The notes beneath the pieces were generated by a model. The model was not told where the DNA came from and ran no database searches. It saw nothing but the letters and a program-made list of their open reading frames with translations. A stretch of DNA of 64,000 nucleotides from Roseburia inulinivorans DSM 16841 (GTDB lineage Bacteria; Bacillota; Clostridia; Lachnospirales; Lachnospiraceae): the NCBI RefSeq assembly GCF_000174195.1, contig NZ_ACFY01000096.1, positions 1 to 64,000 on the forward strand. Direction: 5' to 3'. This document shows, piece after piece, positions 9,516-17,508 of this stretch. A program made the position numbers and the translations under genes. Numbering within the stretch: the first letter of the stretch is position 1; the number at the start of each line of letters is the position of its first letter.

Positions 9516-11033
9516 TTATTTTGTATGACAAATGCCGACACCTTTCGTCATCTTCATTTCGACCCGTGGTTCATACATGACACGATACCCGAGTCTCTTG
9601 GCTGTGTTGCATACTACTTCATAAAAATATGGCTGTGTTATCTGCTCTGCATAATTTTCTATTTTTTCAATTACTTCTCTTTTGACCAACATACATCTTC
9701 CCGAAACAGCATCGCAATCCATCTGAATGTTTGCTCTATGCATATAACCTCCATATCCCGCCCGCAAACCCTGAAATTTATTTACCAATGCTTTTCCATT
9801 TGCTGTTTCTTCTACAAAATACGGCGCTTCTTCAATCCGATGTTTTACATTATAAATCTTACCCCCAACAACACCCACACCTTTTCTGTCAATATCTGCC
9901 ATCAAAATCTCTTTCCAGTCATAACGCAATGGCTTCAGTGACGAATCCCAAAACAAAATATATGCCTCTGATTCTTGGTCCTCTTGTACACTTTCATCCA
10001 ACCTGCCACTAATATCTATTAGAGTGATTTTCCTTTTGTTTCTCTGTTCATAGTTAACACTGTAAAAACCAAAATACGGTGTGCATTGTACCGTTCCGTA
10101 TTCTCCAATTCTTTGTAAATGCTGCTCAATGGCTCTTCGACCTGCCTGAAGTGCATAGTCCTTGCTTCCACCCCCTCCAGAAGTAGATGCATTATGAACC
10201 CTCCAATGATATAGCACTTTAGGAATATGAACCACATTTTCCGCTTTTTCTGTGCATCTTAAGATAAAATCGTAATCCTGTGCTCCATTAAATTCACCCT
10301 GTATCCCACCGACCTCTTCCAGAAGTACTCTGCTTACCATCAAAAAATGAGTAATATAATTGTTTGCGCATAACAGATCCAGATTATAATCTGGTTTAAA
10401 ATGAGGTTCGTAATAACATGTTTTTTCTTCATTCATTTTATCTTCATCTGAATAAAACATAACTGCCCGAGTGCTATCAATACCCATTTTTTGTTCCATT
10501 GCCATCATCTCGTAAAGTGCATCAGGCGTAATTGTGTCATCATGATCCAAAAACGCTATATAATCCCCTTTTGCCATGAAAAGAGCCCTGTTTGTATTCT
10601 CTGCTATACCATAATTTTCTCGCAGCTTTTCATATAATATTTTCTGTTTTCCGCCATCCCTGTTGTCTTTCTGCTGATATTCACTGACAATCTGATAAAT
10701 CTTTTTTCTTTCTTCCTCTACAGATGTTGCATCTACCAGACAAAGTTGCCAGTTATCATAGGAAGACGCCATCACTGATTCAATTAGTTCTCTCAAAAAC
10801 TTTTCCGGTGTATGATAAAGGGGTGTTATAATACTGACAAGTGGTCGTTTTTCCCATTTCATACTCTCCATCCGCTGTTCTTCTAACTGCCCGTCGGAAA
10901 CGCAATTTTGCTCATAAAACCCTTGATAATCAAATTTTCTTTCTCTCTTTTTTTCAATAATCCGAACCCCTAATGTTTTCAGCCCAAATTGTTTTATATA
11001 ATTAATGCCATATTTTAACGTTGAAGAAGTCAT
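9516..11033 (-). CDS. GT2 family glycosyltransferase, large
   Basis: About 505 residues. A roughly 60-residue N-terminal extension precedes a GT-A domain that starts VSIITPLYHTP and contains FLDHDDTI and GAQDYDF, typical of GT2 enzymes that add rhamnose, galactose or similar. The C-terminal third resembles a second, degenerate GT domain (VSGRCMLVKREV). The start was placed at an internal ATG following GAGG; a longer reading up to 11108 lacks a good ribosome site and would run into the terminator hairpin. First gene after that terminator. Confidence 0.85.
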   Translation of the reverse strand: MTSSTLKYGINYIKQFGLKTLGVRIIEKKRERKFDYQGFYEQNCVSDGQLEEQRMESMKWEKRPLVSIITPLYHTPEKFLRELIESVMASSYDNWQLCLVDATSVEEERKKIYQIVSEYQQKDNRDGGKQKILYEKLRENYGIAENTNRALFMAKGDYIAFLDHDDTITPDALYEMMAMEQKMGIDSTRAVMFYSDEDKMNEEKTCYYEPHFKPDYNLDLLCANNYITHFLMVSRVLLEEVGGIQGEFNGAQDYDFILRCTEKAENVVHIPKVLYHWRVHNASTSGGGGSKDYALQAGRRAIEQHLQRIGEYGTVQCTPYFGFYSVNYEQRNKRKITLIDISGRLDESVQEDQESEAYILFWDSSLKPLRYDWKEILMADIDRKGVGVVGGKIYNVKHRIEEAPYFVEETANGKALVNKFQGLRAGYGGYMHRANIQMDCDAVSGRCMLVKREVIEKIENYAEQITQPYFYEVVCNTAKRLGYRVMYEPRVEMKMTKGVGICHTK

Positions 11034-11095
11034 CTTCCTGCTACCTCGTTGCTTATTTTTCACCTGACCAAACATACTGCTATTATAACAGAAAA

Positions 11096-11132
11096 GCAGA
11101 GGAAACACTACCTATATTCGTGTCACCTCTGC
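11096..11132 (-). terminator. Rho-independent terminator after the DUF3048 gene
   Basis: Minus strand: GCAGAGG (arm at 11126-11132) pairs with CCTCTGC (11096-11102), extended by ACAC/GTGT with two mismatches, followed by TTTTCTGTT. It separates the lipoprotein gene from the glycosyltransferase operon. Confidence 0.75.
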
Positions 11133-11152
11133 CATCGTTTGTGTTAATAATA

Positions 11153-12295
11153 TTATTCTACCACGAGTTCACTCCATGCATCATCCGGAACTAATGCAAT
11201 GTATGTTTTACCAATATTAATCTTAATTTCATTGCCGGATGCATCATAATATTTTGTGTTATCTGTCAATCCGCCTTTTGACCATGTAATCTCTTCTGCT
11301 TTACCATTTGTAATATAATAACCTGTTCCCTTATTATTCTCGATTTTATAGTACATGTAACCGTTTGGATCATATACACCGTCACCCCAGCTGTGTAATT
11401 CAAATGGTGTACACTGTAAAATCACATTTTTAAAACTCAATTGAGCATTGCCATTCTGTGGATCCACATGCTCTTTCTTGTACTCAAAGTACTTATACAC
11501 TTTCTCCGACTCGTCATATGTCAAATAAGAGCCATTATGAGGAAATGGAATATCTACTGTAACTGCAGATGTTCCATCCGCAATATCAGTGTCTTCTTTG
11601 GCGAATTTAAAGTGATTTTCTGTATAATATTTATTATACTCTTTGCTTGCACCTGTGCTTGCAAATTTTTTGTCCAGATCACCTGAAACAATGTACTCTG
11701 TATATTCTCTGGATTTTCCATTATTGACACGGGAAAATCCGCCATTAAAATCATCCACACTTGGAAGTGCAATATATTCGTCAATATAGAATGGTCCACC
11801 ATCATGACATAATACAGCATTCCATTCTGCTGCCAGAATGCAGTTTGTTACCCTTGCGCTGCGAATACTTCCAAACTGCTCTAATGTCTCCCAGTCTTTC
11901 ACTAAAGCCATGAATCTTGTAATACGGCCATTCTCAGTACTGTTCATCATCTCATAAACAACATCTGCCTGTGTCAGACCATAGTGCGGTAATGCAATTG
12001 ATTCATTATCTACCATAACAGCAATCGGTCTTTGATTTGCAAGTGACTCATCAATTAATTCTCCTGTCAGCTCATTACGGACTTTACCATCCGGAAGATC
12101 TTCTTCCTCCTCATTGTCTACAACATCACCAACGACTGCCTCTTCGCTGGATTCTTCATAAATCGGTTCTGTGATATTAGCATCTGCCTCTTTCTTACCA
12201 CATCCTACCGAAGTTACTGCAAGCGTCAGCATCATTCCTAGTAAAAGTGCTCTTTTCTTCAATTGTAAATACCTCTCATATCTTATATTTTTCAT
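11153..12295 (-). CDS. DUF3048 (YerB-like) lipoprotein
   Basis: About 380 residues. A signal peptide ends in a lipobox (TSVGC), so it should be a lipid-anchored extracellular protein. An acidic linker follows (many Glu/Asp near 45-75), then the DUF3048 N- and C-terminal domains: PIAVMVDNE, GLTQADVVYEMM, FGSIRSARV and HDGGPFY are characteristic. The start is the internal ATG that begins the signal peptide. Family function is unknown; it is a common monocistronic Firmicutes gene and need not belong to the glycan pathway. Confidence 0.9.
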   Translation of the reverse strand: MKNIRYERYLQLKKRALLLGMMLTLAVTSVGCGKKEADANITEPIYEESSEEAVVGDVVDNEEEEDLPDGKVRNELTGELIDESLANQRPIAVMVDNESIALPHYGLTQADVVYEMMNSTENGRITRFMALVKDWETLEQFGSIRSARVTNCILAAEWNAVLCHDGGPFYIDEYIALPSVDDFNGGFSRVNNGKSREYTEYIVSGDLDKKFASTGASKEYNKYYTENHFKFAKEDTDIADGTSAVTVDIPFPHNGSYLTYDESEKVYKYFEYKKEHVDPQNGNAQLSFKNVILQCTPFELHSWGDGVYDPNGYMYYKIENNKGTGYYITNGKAEEITWSKGGLTDNTKYYDASGNEIKINIGKTYIALVPDDAWSELVVE

Positions 12296-12370
12296 AACTA
12301 CCCTATATATAGTTAATCTGATAATATTGTAGCACATGATTTATGAATGGAAAAGCTACTTAAGAATATA

Positions 12371-12574
12371 TTAAAAATTATCTTTTTTAAACGGACAAAT
12401 TTGTTCGCATTTATAGCATCTTATACATTTACCAGAATTTACCAGTGGATATAAAAACCCCTTTTCATCCGGGCACATCGAAATTGCACACACCGGACAT
12501 ATCGTGGCACATGCACTACAGCCACAGCAGGTATCCTTTTTTGTGCATAAATCCGGCAGCCTTTTTTCTTCCAT
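12371..12574 (-). CDS. Stand-alone dicluster 4Fe-4S ferredoxin
   Basis: 67 residues with two classic C-x2-C-x2-C-x3-C-P motifs (CCGCSACATICP and CIRCYKCEQICP), enough for two 4Fe-4S clusters. The sequence between them (DEKGFLYPLV) is what normally forms the N-terminus of FrhB-family flavoproteins. Here it is a separate gene 3 bp after the FrhB-like gene, with its GGAGG site inside that gene's end. It should pass electrons to the FrhB-like protein. The detached, downstream placement is unusual. Confidence 0.88.
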   Translation of the reverse strand: MEEKRLPDLCTKKDTCCGCSACATICPVCAISMCPDEKGFLYPLVNSGKCIRCYKCEQICPFKKDNF

Positions 12575-12577
12575 ATA

Positions 12578-13549
12578 TTACCTCCACCTTCTGAGCCGAT
12601 TCCAAAATTCTTTCGGTATCATATCCTTTATTTTTCTTTTCAAACTTCTTTTGACAACTGACAAAAACGGTTCTTTATAATGATTTTTTACAAATTTTCC
12701 AAATGAAACCTCGTTATATTCTTTCCATACATTTTCTGTATTATCTGGTTTTTTAAATGGTCCTTTAAGTGGTTCCTGCATATACTTTTCTAAAGCGCAC
12801 TCCTTAAAATCACACCCCTGCAGGGAATCCAAAAACCATTTTTCTCCTTTTTGTGTATTAATAAGAACAAGTGAAACTCCCCTATTATCATCAAATTCCG
12901 GGTTAGCAGTCTCTACTCCCCATGCATCAGCTATTGAAATATCAGATATACGCTGCAGATTCTTATATGGGCATACATAGCATGCCTCACGTAAAAAAGT
13001 GTGTTCATAAAACATCTTCATATAAACCTGACTGTCATGCTCTTTTCCATTAATTGTAACTGTTTCCCAATGATCAGACCATCCGAAGCGTTCTTTATTA
13101 CGAAAATCTATTTTTTCTATTTTTCCATGATATTTTTGTTCCACATACGCCTTATAATCATTCCAGACTCTTGGACTTGGAACACCATGACACACGATAT
13201 CCATACAAACGAGATGTTCCTCACATCCTTTTGGACACAAAGCCTTTATTCCATCCACCTGACATGGAGTTCCTGTAAACAGAACCAACCTGCCGGCTTT
13301 CAAATCTTCACAGGCAAGCCGATATGCATTGTGCATGTCACTCTGCACATACTTTGATCCTCTAAGTTCATCTCTCTCTGTCGCATTTACAGCGCGTTTG
13401 TGTACAACATTAAAATTTTTGTCCATTCCTGCGCCGTAAATCACCCCCCCCTGTGCTAACACCTGGTCAGATATTGCTGCAAAAATGCCACCGGACCTGG
13501 ATAGCATACGACTATTCAGGTCCTTCTGTTTTACGATATATGATTTCAA
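12578..13549 (-). CDS. FrhB-family (coenzyme F420 hydrogenase beta-like) flavoprotein lacking its own ferredoxin domain
   Basis: 323 residues. It begins directly with the domain that normally follows a ferredoxin (SRSGGIFAAISDQVL, RGSKYVQSD, FTGTPCQVDGIKALC) and contains a Cys-rich patch (REACYVCPYKNLQR) and SDISIADAWG. FrhB-like proteins are FAD or iron-sulphur oxidoreductases; members in glycan loci probably reduce or isomerise sugars or other surface precursors. It overlaps the phosphonopyruvate decarboxylase gene by 4 bp (ATGA), so it should act on an intermediate of, or alongside, the phosphonate pathway. Substrate unknown. Confidence 0.85.
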   Translation of the reverse strand: MKSYIVKQKDLNSRMLSRSGGIFAAISDQVLAQGGVIYGAGMDKNFNVVHKRAVNATERDELRGSKYVQSDMHNAYRLACEDLKAGRLVLFTGTPCQVDGIKALCPKGCEEHLVCMDIVCHGVPSPRVWNDYKAYVEQKYHGKIEKIDFRNKERFGWSDHWETVTINGKEHDSQVYMKMFYEHTFLREACYVCPYKNLQRISDISIADAWGVETANPEFDDNRGVSLVLINTQKGEKWFLDSLQGCDFKECALEKYMQEPLKGPFKKPDNTENVWKEYNEVSFGKFVKNHYKEPFLSVVKRSLKRKIKDMIPKEFWNRLRRWR

Positions 13550-14658
13550 TTCAATCTCTCCATGAATCTTTCTTTATTCTCAATCGCAGTCGTAGTCGGT
13601 CTGCCAAGGTCTGCACGGGAACCAAGTGCACATTTCACCTCGATAAACCGGAGACTCTTTGCTTCTTTCGCTGCTTTTAATTCCTTATCTAAATCAGCGA
13701 AATTATCAACACATACAGCATAAGGATATCCACAGCCTTCTGCAATTGTGACAAGATCTATGTTTCCTGCAACAGTCGGCATTCCGCCTACAGTCTCATG
13801 TGCTGTATTATTCAACACAATGTGTACCATATTATCCGGTTTTCTGCTTGCCAATACTGCCATAGAACCCATATGCATCAGACATGCACCATCTCCGTCT
13901 ACGCACCATATTTTTTCATTCTTTTTGCTCATAGCGATACCAAGTGCAATCGAGCTGCTATGTCCCATAGAACCGACCGTAAGAAAATCACATTCATGTC
14001 CCTGTCCATTTCTTTCACGGATTTCAAACAATTCCCTGCTTGCTTTTCCTGTTGTACTGACAATCGGGTCATTTTCAGTTACTGCAACGATATGTTCAAG
14101 AACTTCCTCTCGTTTCATTTGATATTCGTTGGAATAAACGACTTTATTACCATATTCCAAAGCACCTTTTCTCACTACAAAAGCAACGCTTTTTCCATTT
14201 GTAAGAACATTACGGAATTCCTTCATCTTTGCATATAATTCGGCTTCCGTTGTCTCTTTTCCTATTACAAAAGTTGCAATATCCATATCTTCCAAAAGCT
14301 TCAGTGTTACTTCACCCTGATAGATATGCTGTGGCTCATCATGAATACCAGGCTCTCCCCGCCAGCCAACCACAAAAATACAAGGGATTGCATAAACCTT
14401 ATCATTCAATAAAGATGCAACCGGATTAATGATATTTCCGATACCGCTGTTCTGCATATATACAACAGGTACATTTCCCGTTGCAAGATAATGTCCAGCT
14501 GCAAGTGCAGTACAATTTCCTTCGTTGGCTGCTATCACATGATGTTCAGAAATTCCGTACTTATCGATCAGAAAATTGCATAATGCCTGTAATTGTGAAT
14601 CCGGAACTCCCGTATAAAAATCAGAATCTAATACATCGAATAATGTTTCTACTCTCAT
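13546..14658 (-). CDS. ppd: Phosphonopyruvate decarboxylase
   Basis: Thiamine-diphosphate enzyme converting phosphonopyruvate to phosphonoacetaldehyde and CO2, the irreversible step that pulls phosphonate synthesis forward. About 370 residues, normal for Ppd. Seen: GVPDSQLQALCNFL at the start, HHVIAANEGNCTALAAG with the catalytic Glu, and the TPP/Mg motif GDGACLMHMGS ending in VLNNTAHET. The start was placed at an ATG 8 nt after AGGA; a start 18 bp earlier is possible. It lies between the PEP mutase and FrhB-like genes. Confidence 0.93.
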   Translation of the reverse strand: MRVETLFDVLDSDFYTGVPDSQLQALCNFLIDKYGISEHHVIAANEGNCTALAAGHYLATGNVPVVYMQNSGIGNIINPVASLLNDKVYAIPCIFVVGWRGEPGIHDEPQHIYQGEVTLKLLEDMDIATFVIGKETTEAELYAKMKEFRNVLTNGKSVAFVVRKGALEYGNKVVYSNEYQMKREEVLEHIVAVTENDPIVSTTGKASRELFEIRERNGQGHECDFLTVGSMGHSSSIALGIAMSKKNEKIWCVDGDGACLMHMGSMAVLASRKPDNMVHIVLNNTAHETVGGMPTVAGNIDLVTIAEGCGYPYAVCVDNFADLDKELKAAKEAKSLRFIEVKCALGSRADLGRPTTTAIENKERFMERLN

Positions 14659-14720
14659 CTCTTTTATCCTCATCAAAAATTATTATACCACTACATCAAT
14701 ATTCGTAATCCAATTTTAAA

Positions 14721-16016
14721 TTACAATTCATCTATCAACGTAATAATATCTTTAAATGGCATAAGTTTTGAATCCACTTCCAGAGCCCTATGATTTTTCA
14801 AAATTTCTTTTGCTGTATTTTCCATTGCCGGAAATGCACTTCTGGTTAACTGATTTGCATAAATAACAATATTTACACCATGAGCCGCCAGTTCTGCCTC
14901 CGTAATATAATTATAAGATGTTGGAACAACAACAATCGGTATATCAGAATATTTTGCCCGAAACTTGTCACAAAATTCGATTATCTCATCAGCTGTTTTC
15001 TTTCTGCTGTGGATCATAATGCCATCAGCACCTGCTTCCACATATGCAAAAGCTCTGGTTAACGCATCCTCCATGCCACGCTCTAAAATCAAGCTTTCAA
15101 TTCTGGCTATGATCATAAATTCTTCTGTACGAAGAACATTTTTACCAGCTCTGATTTTTGCGCAGAAATTTTCGATAGAATCCTGTGTCTGTTCTACTTC
15201 CGTGCCAAACAGAGAATTCTTTTTCAAGCCTGTTTTGTCTTCAATAATAACTGCTGAAACACCCATACGTTCTAATGTCCGGACATTATAAACAAAATGT
15301 TCGATCAATCCACCTGTATCTCCATCCAAAATGATTGGTTTCGTGGTAACATCTAAAACATCATCGATCGTTCTCAGACGTGAAGACATATCAACAAGCT
15401 CAATGTCTGGTTTGCCCTTTGCAGTAGAATCACAAAGGCTGGAAATCCACATTGCATCAAACTGGTCCAATCCTCCGTCATGTTCCACTACCGTCTTTTC
15501 TGCAATAAGACCTGTTAATCCGGAGTGAACTTCTATCGTTTTAACAATTGGTACTGTTTTTATCAACTGTCTTAATCTTTTCCTGCGATATTCCGGCATT
15601 GCCAGTTTTTCCTTAAACTGATCATCGATTTTCTTTACTTTTTCATTATATGTATATGGAACCTCTATTAACTCTCCACCATATTCTTTCAACAAAGCAA
15701 TTACATTTTCACGAATCGTCTTTTCCGGTCCATCGCACCAATTATCACCATGAATGACATAATCCGGTTTTAATTCTTTGATGACATTATCATACATAAT
15801 CCTATCCTGTACAATCACTTCATCAATTTCCGGAATATTTCTCACCATTGCCATACGTTCTTCAAAACTTACTGTCGGAAAACGGTTATAACGGACCATC
15901 TCTGCATCACATAATACACCTGCTACGACTTTCCCGTATTCTTTTGCTTTTTTAACTACATTCATATGTCCTTCATGGATCACATCTGTAGCAAAACACA
16001 TATATACTGTTTTCAT
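14721..16016 (-). CDS. pepM: Bifunctional CTP:phosphonate cytidylyltransferase / phosphoenolpyruvate mutase
   Basis: Fusion of two enzymes. Residues about 1-130 are a nucleotidyltransferase of the TagD/CTP type (CFATDVIHEGHMNVV, with HxGH-like His residues) that would activate the phosphonate as a CMP ester. Residues about 145-430 are PEP mutase, with DGDTGG and the family signature EDKTGLKKNSLFG. PEP mutase makes the C-P bond, turning phosphoenolpyruvate into phosphonopyruvate. The fusion to a cytidylyltransferase marks a pathway that loads the phosphonate onto a glycan or lipid. The start is the ATG 6 nt after AAAGGA, directly after the transaminase stop. Confidence 0.95.
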   Translation of the reverse strand: MKTVYMCFATDVIHEGHMNVVKKAKEYGKVVAGVLCDAEMVRYNRFPTVSFEERMAMVRNIPEIDEVIVQDRIMYDNVIKELKPDYVIHGDNWCDGPEKTIRENVIALLKEYGGELIEVPYTYNEKVKKIDDQFKEKLAMPEYRRKRLRQLIKTVPIVKTIEVHSGLTGLIAEKTVVEHDGGLDQFDAMWISSLCDSTAKGKPDIELVDMSSRLRTIDDVLDVTTKPIILDGDTGGLIEHFVYNVRTLERMGVSAVIIEDKTGLKKNSLFGTEVEQTQDSIENFCAKIRAGKNVLRTEEFMIIARIESLILERGMEDALTRAFAYVEAGADGIMIHSRKKTADEIIEFCDKFRAKYSDIPIVVVPTSYNYITEAELAAHGVNIVIYANQLTRSAFPAMENTAKEILKNHRALEVDSKLMPFKDIITLIDEL

Positions 16017-16030
16017 ATTGTATCCTTTCA

Positions 16031-17158
16031 CTATCTGTATTGTACCGGAACTCGAATATTATTTTCTATAAGCGCTTCCCTTAACACTTTAAAAAACTCT
16101 TCAATATCTTCCACATCGATGGCTCCTAACGCACACAATCGAAATGTATCAGTAGTTGTCACTTTTCCCGGATAAATCGTAAATCCACGCTCATAGCAAT
16201 AGTCATGAACTTTTTGGAAGCTCCAATTCGGATCATCAGGATATACTGCCGACGCAACCAGACCAATTTGAATTTCAGGACGTATCAGTTCTTTAAATCC
16301 AAGCTCTTTCAGTCCCTCATGAATGGCATTCATCACTCTGGAATGACGTTCCCACTTTGCCTCTTCTCCCTCAGCAAAATACTCTTTTAATGCCTGTCGG
16401 GTAGCATATACCGTCTGTACCGGTGGTGTAAAATGCATCTGACCCGTTTTTTCAAAATATTCATACTGTAGATATAAATTACAATAATAGGAACGTTTTG
16501 GATAATCCTTGGATTTCTTTATGATTTCTTCGTTACCAACTACAAAAGATAATCCTGTCATAGACATCAATCCCTTTTGTGCAGATGCCATACAAAAATC
16601 GATATTGTCCTTTTCAATATCGATTGGAACCATTGCATATGTCGAAGTCGTATCAACAATAAAAATCGCATCGTGTGCATGCGCAATTGCTCCTATCTCA
16701 CGAATCGGATTTCCCACACCCGTACCGGTTTCATTATGTGTTGTATATACTACAGCAATATCCGGATTTTCCTTCATCGTTTTCTCAACCACTTTAAGAT
16801 CCGGTTGTTCATCGATTGGAAACTGCAGATTGATATGATCTAATCCGTAATATTCGCAGATTTCAACTGCTCTGCTGCTATATGCGCCATTATTTATAAC
16901 AAGAATCTTCTTTCCTTCTGGAAGAAGTGAATTTACACATACATCCAGATTCAATGTGCCGGAACCACAAAACAGAACTGAAGTATACTTCTGAGGATCT
17001 CCGTGTACGATCCTCACAAGGTCTTTCCTCATCTGTCTCATCATTTCAGCAAATTCATCTTCCCTTGGGCAGATATCAGGCACAACCTGTGCCATTTTTA
17101 CCGTGTCCGTTGTTGTTGACGGTCCCGGATTCAATAAAATATTCCTCTTGATATTCAT
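16031..17158 (-). CDS. phnW: 2-aminoethylphosphonate:pyruvate aminotransferase (biosynthetic direction)
   Basis: PLP-dependent class V aminotransferase of 375 residues that interconverts phosphonoacetaldehyde and 2-aminoethylphosphonate. Visible: LLNPGPSTTTDTV at the start, the PLP lysine in SAQKGLMS, and TTHNETGTG. With Ppd and PEP mutase in the same operon the direction here is synthesis of AEP. It is encoded just ahead of the PEP mutase fusion (15 bp from its start) and 30 bp after the small membrane protein gene. Confidence 0.94.
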   Translation of the reverse strand: MNIKRNILLNPGPSTTTDTVKMAQVVPDICPREDEFAEMMRQMRKDLVRIVHGDPQKYTSVLFCGSGTLNLDVCVNSLLPEGKKILVINNGAYSSRAVEICEYYGLDHINLQFPIDEQPDLKVVEKTMKENPDIAVVYTTHNETGTGVGNPIREIGAIAHAHDAIFIVDTTSTYAMVPIDIEKDNIDFCMASAQKGLMSMTGLSFVVGNEEIIKKSKDYPKRSYYCNLYLQYEYFEKTGQMHFTPPVQTVYATRQALKEYFAEGEEAKWERHSRVMNAIHEGLKELGFKELIRPEIQIGLVASAVYPDDPNWSFQKVHDYCYERGFTIYPGKVTTTDTFRLCALGAIDVEDIEEFFKVLREALIENNIRVPVQYR

Positions 17159-17188
17159 TTGTATTCCTCTCTCTGAATGATACGATTC

Positions 17189-17494
17189 CTATTTGTCTTC
17201 GTTAAATTCCTCAGCCGCTGCTGCTGCTGCATTTCTTTCCTGCTCTGTTGACTCATGCTTCTTAACAGATGTTTTGTCCTTAGAGAAAAACTTCTTGATT
17301 TTTCTCCAGTATACACCAACTGCAACACCACCCGCAATAAAAACACCTGCAATAATCTGAACTACATAAGTTAAGGTTGCCGGATCAACATATGCCCATG
17401 CATGCGTTGGCATTGCCAAAATAAGAAAGAAAGTAAAATAAGTCACCCAAAAAATTCTTCCGTTCTTTGTAATCTGTTTCATTAAATTTTTCAT
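17189..17494 (-). CDS. Small exported or membrane protein of the phosphonate operon, unknown function
   Basis: About 101 residues. Signal-like N-terminal helix ending in AWAYVDPAT, a second hydrophobic segment (VVQIIAGVFIAGGVAVGVY) followed by a basic WRKIKKFFSK, then an Ala/Glu-rich hydrophilic tail. Start is ATG after AAAGGAG. The AYVDPA-type motif followed by a single helix recurs in glycan loci of this kind as far as I recall, but I cannot name a family. Position between the YidC-TagF fusion and AEP transaminase genes suggests a partner or substrate of that fusion protein. Confidence 0.75.
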   Translation of the reverse strand: MKNLMKQITKNGRIFWVTYFTFFLILAMPTHAWAYVDPATLTYVVQIIAGVFIAGGVAVGVYWRKIKKFFSKDKTSVKKHESTEQERNAAAAAAEEFNEDK

Positions 17495-17508
17495 CAATCT
17501 TTTCTCCT

